Positions 8,093 to 18,016 of a DNA stretch of 55,827 nt are shown here, piece after piece. Where the stretch lies: contig JBMNOD010000014.1 in assembly GCA_050942875.1 (NCBI GenBank), forward strand, positions 1 to 55,827, read 5' to 3'. A model generated the notes under the pieces. That model saw only the letters and a program-made list of their open reading frames with translations. It did not search any database and was not told the DNA's origin. This DNA is from JAAZAI01 sp050942875. GTDB taxonomy: Bacteria; Verrucomicrobiota; Kiritimatiellia; RFP12; UBA3636. The stretch's first letter is position 1, and every line of letters begins with the position of its first letter. A program made the translations under genes and the position numbers.

Positions 8093-9136
8093 ATGAGATT
8101 GCCAAGAGTTCTCGCGAAAGGCGAGGGGATCTACCACGTCATCAGCCGAATCTCCGGACAGCGATTCCTGCTTGATGCCGAGGAGAAGCCCCGGCTTGAG
8201 TGGCTGATGAACGCCGCCGCCGGCTTCTCCGGCGTTGACATCCTCGCCTACGTCTTCATGGACAACCACTTCCATATCCTCGTGAAGGTGCCGTTGCCAC
8301 AGCTTGTCGACGACCAGGAGCTCTTTCGGCGCATGCGCCTGCTCTACGGCAAGAAGAAGGCGGATCGCATCCTGACCGAATGGGAACTGTGGGAGAACAA
8401 AGGCATGGCGGGCAAGGTGCTGGATGCCAAGGCGGCGCTCCGTCGTCGCATGTACGACCTCTCGCAGTTCTGCAAGACGCTCAAGGAGACGTTCTCGATG
8501 ATGTACAACGACCGTCACGAGCACAGCGGCACGATCTGGGGTTCTCGCTTCAAGAGCATCCTCCTTTCGCCCGATTACAGCACCATCATGACCGTCGCCG
8601 CCTACATCAACCTCAACCCCGTCCGCGCCGACGTTGTCGGCGATCCCGGCGTGTACCTGTGGTCTGGCTATGGCGCTGCAAAGCAAGGGAAAGGTCTCGC
8701 CCGCAAGGCGATGTGCAATCTTGTCGGCACGGCGCTTGGACGCAAGGAAGCCGTGCCGTTCGAGGTTGCGCTTGCCGCCTGCGACGCGGCGATGGAAGGG
8801 TATGTCGATGCGCCTGCATCTGTTGACGCCATCGCTGCAAGTGCTGCCAAGCGCGACCCCGACAACGAGTCGAATTTCGATGCCGCCAAGGTCGATGCGG
8901 CGATCAAGGAAGGCAAGCCGATTTCGCTTTTCGAGGCGTTGCGTTGCAAAGTGCGCTATTTCAGCCATGGCATCGCCGTCGGTCCGGCTGCGTTTGTGAT
9001 TGAGATCGTCAAACGCCTGACGGAGGGGAGGGACACCAAACGGAAATGCGCCGGTTGCGACGATTTGGATCTGTACACGGCGCGACCGTTACGCGGTGGT
9101 GGCGAGCTTAGCGTGCCGAAATTCCGCATCGGCTAG
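8093..9136 (+). CDS. REP-associated tyrosine transposase (RAYT, Y1_Tnp)
   Basis: This 347-aa protein starts at the ATG after AAAGAGGTGCACC. It carries the Y1/HUH transposase signature: YHVISR (14-19), the metal-binding pair H59-x-H61 in MDNHFHILV, then SGTIWGSRFKSIL (145-157) and YINLNPVRA (171-179). Candidate nucleophile tyrosines are Y138 and Y171; which one acts cannot be settled here. RAYTs are single-copy enzymes thought to process the REP palindromes scattered in their host genome. Hairpins of one family lie immediately on both sides (7990-8010 and 9407-9448), as expected. The C-terminal ~150 residues exceed a minimal RAYT and have no recognised function. Confidence 0.88.
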   Translation: MRLPRVLAKGEGIYHVISRISGQRFLLDAEEKPRLEWLMNAAAGFSGVDILAYVFMDNHFHILVKVPLPQLVDDQELFRRMRLLYGKKKADRILTEWELWENKGMAGKVLDAKAALRRRMYDLSQFCKTLKETFSMMYNDRHEHSGTIWGSRFKSILLSPDYSTIMTVAAYINLNPVRADVVGDPGVYLWSGYGAAKQGKGLARKAMCNLVGTALGRKEAVPFEVALAACDAAMEGYVDAPASVDAIAASAAKRDPDNESNFDAAKVDAAIKEGKPISLFEALRCKVRYFSHGIAVGPAAFVIEIVKRLTEGRDTKRKCAGCDDLDLYTARPLRGGGELSVPKFRIG

Positions 9137-9406
9137 TCAAAACGTCGATCTACCTCGTCGGAAGACGGAAAAAGCCAGCGACTAATGCCTAAGAAAAGAC
9201 CACAGATGTGGGCTCCATCTCTTGCTGGGCAAAAACATGCCTAAAAGCGATTAAAACCGCTAAGACCACCTCAGTTTTGTCAGAACATCTCGAAACTTTG
9301 TCTTCATTAGGCCGTTACCTCCTATTTGTTGAAGACAAGTCACCGAAACCGCGATGTCAACCAACCGAAGTTTGACGTCCATCGCTGAAACAATGACATT
9401 TTTTGT
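9137..9406. other. gene-poor spacer downstream of the RAYT
   Basis: No supported gene. The spacer is clearly richer in A/T than its surroundings. A 40-codon minus-strand frame beginning MDVKLRLVDIAV exists, but it has no homologue I recognise and no clear ribosome-binding site. Confidence 0.4.
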
Positions 9407-9448
9407 GGTCTGTCCCCTAATGGAGTGGAGAAATAGGGGACAGACCCC
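9407..9448. repeat. paired REP-like elements facing each other, right of the RAYT
   Basis: GGTCTGTCCCCTA (9407-9419) and TAGGGGACAGACC (9434-9446) are perfect 13-bp inverted repeats separated by 14 bp. Each arm is itself the GGGGACAGACCCC hairpin, so this is a BIME-like doublet. Confidence 0.75.
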
Positions 9449-9478
9449 TGGAAGACCCCTGGAAGGTTGCGCTTTCGC

Positions 9479-9508
9479 TTGACGGGGGCGAGGGCTAAAG
9501 CGTATTCT
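9479..9508 (+). promoter_or_regulatory. promoter for aspS
   Basis: TTGACG (9479-9484), an 18-bp spacer and TATTCT (9503-9508) leave a 5' leader of about 55 nt before the aspS ATG. Confidence 0.55.
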
Positions 9509-9571
9509 ACAAGGAGTTTTCACGGCTGATGTGGAGGCCTGTTCCACGCCACACTCATTGGAATTTTCACC

Positions 9572-11373
<1,802 letters not shown>

Positions 11374-11377
<4 letters not shown>

Positions 11378-12750
11378 AGCGCCGAAAGCCAGACTCGGGC
11401 TCTGCCGGCGGATTCGGCAGGAAGGCGCTCCCGGGCCGCACGCGGCTCCGGGGCGGTGTGCGCCGGGTCGTCTGCATGCTCGCTGCCGTGGCGGGCATGC
11501 AGGGGTTGGCGGCGGATGGCAAAGGCTACGACGAGGTGCTCGCCGACGGCTCGAACGCCGAGCGCGTCGCCCTCGCCAAGTCCTACGAGGCGGCCGGCGG
11601 CGAGCCAAACGCCGTGAAGGCCGTCCGCCTCTACCATGCGGCGGCGTCCGAAGGCGACGCCGAGGCGCAGTGCGGGATGTCGCGGCTCTACAACGAGGGA
11701 CGCGGCGTCCGGGCGCGTCCGGAGAAAGCCTATGCCTGGGCGCTGGCCGCCGCGCGCCAGGGCCATGCCGAGGCGCAGAACCTCGTGGGCGTCTATCTCT
11801 CCGACGGCGATGGCGTCGAGGCCGATGCGAACGCCGCCGCCGAGTGGTTTCGCAAGGCGGCGTTCCAGGGCAACGTGAAGGCGCAGTTCAATTTCGGCGC
11901 CTGCTTCGAGGATGGCGCCGGCGTGCCGCAAAGCGACGCGCAGGCGGTGCAATGGTACCGCGCGGCGGCGGAGAGCGGCTGCGCACCGGCGCAGACGCGC
12001 CTGGGCGCGTGCCTCGAACGCGGCGCGGGCGCGCCGCGCGATGTCGCGCAGGCCGCCGCCTGGTACGCGCGTGCGGCGGCGGCGGGCGATGCCGACGGGC
12101 AGTTCGCCTTTGGTCGATGCCTCGAACGCGGCATCGGCGTGGTGCCTGAGCCGAGCGAAGCGCTGGCGTGGTACCGCAAGGCCGAAGCGCAAGGCGATGC
12201 GCGTGCGCGGCATCGCATCCGCTTCCTGCAAGACGAGGCGGCGGAGAACCCGAAACAGGCCCAGGAGGCGGACGGGCGGCTCGGTCTCGCCGGGCTGCGC
12301 CTCGGCATGCCGATCGAGACGGCCGCGATCGTCCTGGAGCGTGCGTTGAACCAGGCGGGCTCCGATGCGATGCTTTTCGTTGCGGGAGCTCCGGAAGCGC
12401 CGCGCGTGGCCTGGGGGCGCGAAGTGGAGATCCTCGGCGATGCGGCGGGCGCGGTGACCTCCATTTATCTCGACCGTGGCACGGTCTCCACGCTGCTCGG
12501 TCTTCAGAACCCCACGCGCTCGCAGTTGTTTCAAGCGGCGGCGACCGCCGCCGGGTTTGAGCCCGCCGGCGCCGTCCAGGAGCGCCGGAGCGTTTCGCAT
12601 CGGGGGCGGCAGCTTGGCGTGCAGGCGGTCGATGTCCTCAAGAATCCCGCAGGCGATTCGCTGGTTTGCTTCGGCTCCTATGCCGGCGCCGCCCTGCCTG
12701 CGGGCGCGGACGTGTTTTTTAAGCCGCTCGGATCGATTTTGCTCAAATAG
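11374..12750 (+). CDS. secreted Sel1-repeat (TPR-like) protein
   Basis: This 458-aa protein begins inside the aspS stop (ATGA), implying translational coupling. A basic N-terminus precedes a hydrophobic segment VVCMLAAVAGMQGLA (about 32-46), probably a signal peptide. About six Sel1-like repeats of ~36 aa run from about 80 to 300, with consensus A..WYRKAAEQGDA.AQ..LG..YE.G.GV. The remaining ~160 aa form an uncharacterised domain (ADGRLGLAGLRLGMP onward) that resembles a small periplasmic recognition domain but is not identified. Sel1 proteins are usually interaction scaffolds. Co-transcription with aspS is unusual and may reflect only gene packing. Confidence 0.8.
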
Positions 12751-12871
12751 AGAGGAGTGAGGAGAGAGAAGAGAGGAGTTTCCGCTGAGGCTCCGCCCCA
12801 GACCCCGGCTGTCAGTGAGGAGCGAGGAGTGAGAAGAGAGGGGTTTCCGCTGGGGACACCCCAGACCTCGG
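12751..12871 (+). repeat. two copies of the dispersed GAGGAGTGAG...CCCCAGACC element
   Basis: Copies at 12751-12808 and 12815-12871 each run from a GAGGAGTGAGAAGAG-type segment into TTTCCGCTGRGG..CCCCAGACC, as at 127-190. The second contains the hairpin GGGGACACCCC. Confidence 0.65.
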
Positions 12872-12881
12872 TGGAAATTAC

Positions 12882-13290
12882 GAATTACGAATTACGAATT
12901 GCAAAATTACAGTCCTCCGGCACTAGCGACTAGCCACTGAAATCGACAAAGTTTGCGACAAAGCTCTCGACAAAGTTTCCCATCGCCTCCCTAGCCGCTA
13001 GCCGCTAGCCGCTTCTCACGACAAAGCTTGCGACAAAGCTCTCGACAAAGTTTTCCATCGCCTCCCTAGCCGCTAGCCGCTTCTCACGACAAAGCTCGCG
13101 ACAAAGTTTCCCATCGCCTCCCTAGCCGCTAGCCGCTTCTCCCGACAAAGTTCACGACAAAGCTCGCGACAAAGTTTCCCATCGCCTCCCTAGCCGCTAG
13201 CCGCTGAGATCGACAAAGTTCACGACAAAGCTCTCGACAAAGCTGCCCTTCGGCCAAATTTCAAATTTCAAATTTCAAATTACAAATCTA
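12882..13290. repeat. spacer of nested tandem repeats: CGACAAAGYT array with TAGCCGC blocks
   Basis: This gene-free spacer holds three repeat types. (a) AATTACG words lie at about 12877-12900. (b) From 12944 to 13245 there are five blocks. Each has two or three 12-mers of form CGACAAAGYTYN, and the first four continue with a constant TTCCCATCGCCTCCC and repeated TAGCCGC, giving units of about 56-75 bp. (c) AAATTTC words repeat at 13256-13280. The short 12-mer period and lack of unique spacers argue against CRISPR. No gene or clear promoter is visible. Confidence 0.8.
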
Positions 13291-13324
13291 AAATCACCAG
13301 CCCCTAATCCCCAACCCCCACACC

Positions 13325-14197
13325 ATGATTGAACTGTTCATCGTTTCGCTCCTGTGGAGCTTTTCATTTGTGATCATCAAGGGAAGCCTTGCCGACGTCA
13401 ATTCCGCGTTTGCGTCGGCGGTGCGCATGATCCTCTCGATGCTGGTGTTCCTGCCTCTGGTCCGTCCGCGCGGCCTTCGCGGGGCGCTGGTGGCGAAGCT
13501 GATGGCGCTCGGGGGTCTGCAGTTCGGGTTGATGTACGTCTGCTACATGGCCAGCTTCGCCTATCTGCCGGCCTACATGCTGGTGTTGCTCACGACGACG
13601 ACGCCGTTGCTCGTCGTCTTTTTCGACATGCTTTTCTCAGGCCGCGTCGTGCCGGTGTTCTGGCTGGCGGCCTTGCTTGCGGTGGCCGGGGCGGTTCTGC
13701 TGGTGCGGCAGGACGAGGCGCTGACGCTGCCGTGGCGGGGCGTTCTGCTGCTTCAGCTCTCCAACGCCGCCTTCGCGCTGGGGCAGGTCTGGTACCGCAA
13801 GCTGGCGAGCGACAACCCGACGCTGCGCGACACGAACGTCTACGCCATCGTCTATGCGGGCGCGGCCCTGGTGTGCGTGGCGGCGAGCCTGTATCGCGGC
13901 ACCTTTTCCGCGGACGACGTGACGCCGCGGCAATGGGGCTCCCTGGTTTACCTGGGCGTGATCGCCTCGGGGCTTTGCTTCTTCCTTTGGAACCGCGGGG
14001 CGACGAAGGTCGGCGCGGGGACGCTCGCGCTGATGAACAACCTGAAGATTCCGCTGGGCGCGGCCGTCTCGATCCTCGTGCTCAAGGAGCCCTTCAAGGC
14101 GGGGCCGCTCCTGGCGAGCGTGGCGCTTTTTACGGCCGCGCTGGCGCTCTGCCGCCGCGCGGACCGCCAGATGCGGATGGCGCTGGTGAACAAATGA
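13325..14197 (+). CDS. EamA-family (drug/metabolite transporter superfamily) permease
   Basis: This 290-aa inner-membrane protein has about ten transmembrane helices arranged as two EamA repeats (about 1-135 and 145-280). Typical features are the N-terminal LLWSFSFVIIKGSL and, at the second-repeat end, LALMNNLKIPLGAAVSILVLKEPF, which is the signature around helix 9. Such carriers export or import small metabolites, and the substrate cannot be told from sequence. No strong Shine-Dalgarno is seen before the ATG (upstream is CCCCAACCCCCACACC). It stands alone between repeat-rich spacers. A hairpin plus T-run follows at 14271-14300. Confidence 0.88.
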   Translation: MIELFIVSLLWSFSFVIIKGSLADVNSAFASAVRMILSMLVFLPLVRPRGLRGALVAKLMALGGLQFGLMYVCYMASFAYLPAYMLVLLTTTTPLLVVFFDMLFSGRVVPVFWLAALLAVAGAVLLVRQDEALTLPWRGVLLLQLSNAAFALGQVWYRKLASDNPTLRDTNVYAIVYAGAALVCVAASLYRGTFSADDVTPRQWGSLVYLGVIASGLCFFLWNRGATKVGAGTLALMNNLKIPLGAAVSILVLKEPFKAGPLLASVALFTAALALCRRADRQMRMALVNK

Positions 14198-14270
14198 TCC
14201 GCCGCTTGAGGCGGCGAGTGCGCGCCACGGAGAGCGCGCATCAAGAGGGGTGGCGGCTTTTGCAAAGGAC

Positions 14271-14300
14271 GGGGGCTTTGCCCCCGAACCCCCTTTTTTT
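14271..14300 (+). terminator. rho-independent-type terminator after the EamA gene
   Basis: GGGGGC-ttt-GCCCCC (14271-14285) is followed by GAACCCCC and seven T residues. The T-run is 8 nt from the stem, so an imperfect terminator is possible. Confidence 0.5.
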
Positions 14301-14303
14301 GCC

Positions 14304-14322
14304 TTTTTGGGGACAGGCCCCA
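14304..14322 (+). repeat. GGGGACAGGCCCC hairpin interrupted by the group II intron
   Basis: TTTTTGGGGACAGGCCCCA ends at 14322, where the intron begins. The sequence after the intron (from 16260) starts AAAAGCCC. Removing the intron restores TTTTTGGGG-acagg-CCCCAAAAA, the same symmetric element that is intact at 25361-25383. Confidence 0.75.
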
Positions 14323-14825
14323 GTGCGCCAAGCGAAGCTCGGCGCTTCTTGCGGAGTGAAAGTCTCCGCCGAGCAAAGAACAGCCACCAGCTCGTACCGA
14401 GTGTCGGCATTATGGAAGAGGAAACAAAACCGAATGAAGCAATGCAAACGTACACAGGGAACTCCACAGGCCGCAGGGGGATGCACCCCCTCCGAAGCGG
14501 TTCAGCCCCGTCAACACCGTCATGCGCAGGGCGACATGGTTGGGGTCATGGAAGCCAGCAACAAGGACGCGCAACTGACTTGCGTCCGGTGACTGCGCCG
14601 GGGTTCACAGCGCGCGGCATGTGGAGAGAGAAGCGAACGGGAACTTGGGAGGCCCGCCATCGTCCACGCCCACTGGGGGCGTGGTAGCGACACCGAACCG
14701 AAAAGGGAAGGCGGCGCGACGCGGCGGCGGGAGTCAGACCGCCCCATGGTACTCCGAGACGGGAGAGCCGGTCACACGGGGAAGGGGGCGGCAGGGCTGC
14801 GAAGCCCGCAAAGGAAACAGAGAAG

Positions 14826-16157
14826 ATGGATGCGAAAGACTGTCAAACACTGCAAACCTCACTGCGGGGAACAGCGAATCGGGCGCAACGCGACCCGAAG
14901 GCGCGATTCCGCAACGTGTACATGCTGTTCGACGAGGCGAACCTGCGGGAGTGCTTCCGGGCGCTCCGCAAGGACGCCGCGCCGGGGATCGACCGGGTGA
15001 CGTTCGACGACTACGAACGGGACTTGGACGCCAACCTCGCCGCGCTGGTCGAGCGGCTGAAGCGCAAGCGGCACCACGCCAGACTCGTGCGCAGGGTGAA
15101 CATCCCGCAGGGAGGCGGCAAGCTGCGTCCCCTCGGGCTGCCTGTGCTGGAGGACAAACTGCTGCAAATGGCCGTGGCGAAGGTGCTCACGGCCATCTAC
15201 GAGGAGGACTTCCTGCCGATGAGCCGGGGCTGCCGCCCCGGCGGCAACGCCAAGGAGACGAGCCGCGACTGGGCGGCGACGCTCGGAGGCGGGGGCTGCG
15301 CATGGGTCGTCGATGCGGACATCAAGGGCTTCTTCGAGCACGTCGATCACGACTGGATGCTCAAGATGCTGGAGCTTCGCATCGACGACAAGCCGTTCCT
15401 GCGGCTGGTGCGCAAGTGGCTCAAGGCGGGGGTGCTCGAAACGGACGGACGGGTCGTCCATCCGACGGAAGGGACGCCCCAGGGCGGGGTGGTCTCGCCG
15501 GTGCTCGCGAACATCTACCTGCACTACGCGCTCGGCCTCTGGCTCAGCCGGGTGGTCGTCCGGAAGTCGCAAGGCCGGTGCGCGATGCCCCGCTACGCCG
15601 ACGACTTCGTCGTCGCCTTCGAGCGGCGCGAGGACGCCGAGCGGTTCCTTGAGGAACAGCCCGGGCGGCTCGGCAAGTTCGGGCTGGAGCTCTCGGGGGA
15701 GAAGACGCGGCTGGTGCGCTTCGAGCGGGGCAACCCGTCGGGCGACAACGGCGGCTTCGACTTCCTGGGGTTTCGCTGCCACTGGGAGAAGACCCGCCGG
15801 GGGAACTGGAAGGTTCAGCGCCGCACGGCTCCAAGCCGTCTTCAGAGGTCGGCCGCACGGCTCGACGAGTGGTTCAAGGCCAACCGGAGCGAACGCCTGC
15901 CCGTCATTCTGGCCGGGCTGCGGCGCAAGCTCGCGGGGTACTGGCAATACTACGGCGTATCGGGCAACTGGCGAAGCCTGGCCAAGTTCTGGCGGCTGGT
16001 GGAGGAAGGGCTGTGCAAATGGCTCAACCGAAGAAGCCAGAAGCGGGGCGTGACGTGGGCCCGCCTTGGACGGATGCTCGAACGCCACGGGGTGCCCAGA
16101 CCTCGGATCGTCCCGGAATTCCGGCAGATGCAGTTTTCCTTCATGGGCACGCGTTGA
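14826..16157 (+). CDS. ltrA: group II intron reverse transcriptase/maturase
   Basis: This 443-aa intron-encoded protein has the ordered RT blocks: KDAAPGIDRVTFDDY (RT1, about 49-63), RRVNIPQGGGKLRPLGLP (RT2), VVDADIKGFFEHV (RT3, D163/D165), GTPQGGVVSP (217-226), and the catalytic YADD at 257-260. A maturase thumb/X domain follows (WRSLAKFWRLVEEGLCKWLNRR). There is no C-terminal HNH endonuclease domain, so mobility would rely on reverse splicing at a single-stranded or hairpin-adjacent target. It should bind its own intron RNA, help splicing and copy it into DNA. The start ATG follows AAAGGAAACAGAAG. Confidence 0.93.
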   Translation: MDAKDCQTLQTSLRGTANRAQRDPKARFRNVYMLFDEANLRECFRALRKDAAPGIDRVTFDDYERDLDANLAALVERLKRKRHHARLVRRVNIPQGGGKLRPLGLPVLEDKLLQMAVAKVLTAIYEEDFLPMSRGCRPGGNAKETSRDWAATLGGGGCAWVVDADIKGFFEHVDHDWMLKMLELRIDDKPFLRLVRKWLKAGVLETDGRVVHPTEGTPQGGVVSPVLANIYLHYALGLWLSRVVVRKSQGRCAMPRYADDFVVAFERREDAERFLEEQPGRLGKFGLELSGEKTRLVRFERGNPSGDNGGFDFLGFRCHWEKTRRGNWKVQRRTAPSRLQRSAARLDEWFKANRSERLPVILAGLRRKLAGYWQYYGVSGNWRSLAKFWRLVEEGLCKWLNRRSQKRGVTWARLGRMLERHGVPRPRIVPEFRQMQFSFMGTR

Positions 16158-16184
16158 CGTCGAGTGCAAGGCGAGCAGTCCTGA

Positions 16185-16259
16185 AGAGCCCGGTGCGGTA
16201 GTCCCGCACGCCGGGATCTGTGCGGGGGGGCGCCCGGCAACGGGCGTCCCTACCGCGAT
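16185..16259 (+). ncRNA. group II intron domains V and VI
   Basis: Domain V: AGAGCCCGG pairs with CCGGGAUCU around an inner stem UGCGG-uagu-CCGCA, with the AGC catalytic triad at the 5' base. Domain VI: GCGGGGGGCGCCCG-gcaa-CGGGCGUCCC, then U, the unpaired A at 16252 (branch-point candidate), and CCGC. Confidence 0.8.
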
Positions 16260-16336
16260 AAAAGCCCAATGGGTGAACGAAGAGACGGGAACGCTGGAGT
16301 CCGCCGTCCTCGGCGGGTGTTCGCTGGTGGTGGCGG

Positions 16337-16358
16337 GGGCGGGTACGGAGCCCCGCCC
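16337..16358 (-). terminator. GC-rich hairpin downstream of the GH123-like gene
   Basis: GGGCGGG (16337-16343) and CCCGCCC (16352-16358) can pair, 13 bp beyond the minus-strand stop at 16371. There is no U-run, so it is at best a weak or rho-assisted terminator. Confidence 0.35.
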
Positions 16359-16370
16359 GTACGATACGGT

Positions 16371-18005
16371 TCAGCCGTTCCTGGCGGCGGCTTCGAGGAG
16401 TTCGCGGCGCATGGCGCGGAGCCAGCCGACTTGCTTCGGGAACTGGTCGAAGTCCACGAACACGTCGAGCCGCGGATCGTCGGGGCGAATGCCGAGCGTC
16501 TGGAGCAGGGCGTAGTCCTGCAGGCTTTCCGCGAAGATTTCCCAGCGGATCGAGTCGATCGGGCCGTCGGGGCCGGGGTACACCAGGAAGGTGTCTCCGT
16601 AGGCCCAGCCGGGCCATGCGCCGGCGGCCTGTTCGGTGAAGGGGTCGATGAGCTCGACCTGCGCGCGGCGCTGCCAGTAGTTGTAGCCCCAGTGGAGGAA
16701 GCCAAGCACCTCGAAGCGGTAGCAGAGCCAGCCGAGCATGCGCATCTTGGCGAGCGGCGTGTCCATGAGGCGGTTGAGGTAGCGTCCGCGCGGGCCGCAG
16801 CAGAAGTACGTGAAGCAGGGAATGCCCTCTTCGCGGTACTGCCTGGTGACGCTGATCGAGGGCACGGGCATGTCCGTGAGCCCCTGGCGACCGTATTCGA
16901 TTTCGCTGAGCGCGTCGAGCGTCTTCATCCACGGGGCGAGTTCGCGCAGCAGTTCGCGGGCGGCCGTGTAGTTGGCGCGATGCTCGTCGCCATGCGGCTC
17001 GTCCGAAACGTGGAAGAACGAGCGATCGAGAAGGTCTTCGCGGTCGAGGAAGGCCTTGAACTCGGGCAGGAACTGCGCGAGGAAGGCGCGGTAGGTGTCG
17101 GACGTCGCGGTGGTCTCGGGGGGCCAGAGGAGCTGGCCATCAACGCCTTGGCCGTCGTAGATGCGGATGGCGTGCTTGGCGCCCCATTGCGTGAAGAGGT
17201 GCGTCCACTCGACGTTGCGGATGCCGCAGGCGGCGGCAAGGTCCACGTAGCGTTTCACGTCCTCCCAGTCGAACGCGTAGGCGTCGGGGCCGGTGCGCGT
17301 GACCTTGAGGAGCTGGGTGGGGCGCTTGACGCCATCGAGCGGCGGCGTGAAGACGGGCGCGTAGATCGTGTCCTGCCCATGTTCGACGAGGTTGCGCATG
17401 TACGGCTCGACGCGCGTCCAGAAAGCCTCTTCGAAGGGCTTCAGTCCGTACCAGTCGAGAATGCCGTCGTTGTAGAACCACTGGACGACCGGGAAGCCGC
17501 GGCGCGGCTGGATCTGCACGTTTTGCACGCGGATCGTGGCGTGGAGCGGCGCGAGGGGCGTGGGCTCCGGCGTGGTCAGGGCGCCGAGGTTCACGGCGAC
17601 GACGTGGTCGCCGGGAGGGCAGTCGGCGGGGACGTCCACGGTGAGCCAGAACGCGACCGTTTCGCGGCGGCAAAGGACGGCCTGTGTCTCGTCGAAGAGC
17701 GGATCGGGCACGTAGCCGGGCACGTGGCCGAGGCAGTCGAGCTCGTCGTCCGGCGTTTCCGTGTTGTGGTGCGCCATGGGCACGAAGCCGACGCGGCGGA
17801 TTCGGACGTCGAGGCCGGGCGCCTCGGCGGCGGCCTCGATGGTGACGACCTCGGGTGCGTCGGCGTCGGCGCCGAACGCAACCGCCGCCTGGAAGGCAAG
17901 CCGTTCGCCGCGAGCCGCGTCGAGGACGAGCGGCTCGGTGCGAACGGTGTTGCCGACAGGGAAGAGACGCTCGTGGGCGTCTGTGACCCAGCTTTTGAGA
18001 TTCAT
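16371..18005 (-). CDS. DUF4091 glycoside hydrolase, GH123-like
   Basis: This 544-aa protein lacks an obvious signal peptide (MNLKSWVTDAHERLFP). The N-terminal half (about 1-170) is a beta-sandwich resembling the N-domain of DUF4091 proteins. The rest is a TIM barrel with WFYNDGILDWYGL, WTHLFTQWG, and FFHVSDEPHGDE containing the adjacent pair D335-E336. GH123 enzymes use such an Asp-Glu pair in substrate-assisted hydrolysis of beta-N-acetylgalactosaminides. The C-terminal LHWGYNYWQ and DGPIDSIRWE stretches also fit. Retained active-site residues suggest a working hexosaminidase-type enzyme, though the sugar is inferred. It ends 13 nt beyond the upstream lipoprotein gene and may share its transcript. 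Confidence 0.8.
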   Translation of the reverse strand: MNLKSWVTDAHERLFPVGNTVRTEPLVLDAARGERLAFQAAVAFGADADAPEVVTIEAAAEAPGLDVRIRRVGFVPMAHHNTETPDDELDCLGHVPGYVPDPLFDETQAVLCRRETVAFWLTVDVPADCPPGDHVVAVNLGALTTPEPTPLAPLHATIRVQNVQIQPRRGFPVVQWFYNDGILDWYGLKPFEEAFWTRVEPYMRNLVEHGQDTIYAPVFTPPLDGVKRPTQLLKVTRTGPDAYAFDWEDVKRYVDLAAACGIRNVEWTHLFTQWGAKHAIRIYDGQGVDGQLLWPPETTATSDTYRAFLAQFLPEFKAFLDREDLLDRSFFHVSDEPHGDEHRANYTAARELLRELAPWMKTLDALSEIEYGRQGLTDMPVPSISVTRQYREEGIPCFTYFCCGPRGRYLNRLMDTPLAKMRMLGWLCYRFEVLGFLHWGYNYWQRRAQVELIDPFTEQAAGAWPGWAYGDTFLVYPGPDGPIDSIRWEIFAESLQDYALLQTLGIRPDDPRLDVFVDFDQFPKQVGWLRAMRRELLEAAARNG

Positions 18006-18016
18006 GAGGCGGGTGG

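Larger units (their letters stand above)
14323..16259 (+). mobile_element. group II intron with maturase ORF (about 1.94 kb)
   Basis: The 5' end GTGCGCCAAGCG matches the GUGYG consensus. A ~500-nt structured leader (domains I-III) precedes the reverse-transcriptase ORF in the domain IV position. Downstream lie a domain V-like hairpin (16185-16220) and a domain VI-like helix with an unpaired A at 16252, ending CGAT at 16259. The intron sits directly 3' of a stem-loop repeat, as group IIC-type introns often do after terminator-like hairpins. All parts appear intact, so it may be active. Boundaries are inferred from consensus ends. Confidence 0.85.

Noticed and set aside
12944..13245. Possible CRISPR array
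   Set aside because: Units contain internal 12-mer repeats and constant tails with no unique spacers, and no cas gene is present.
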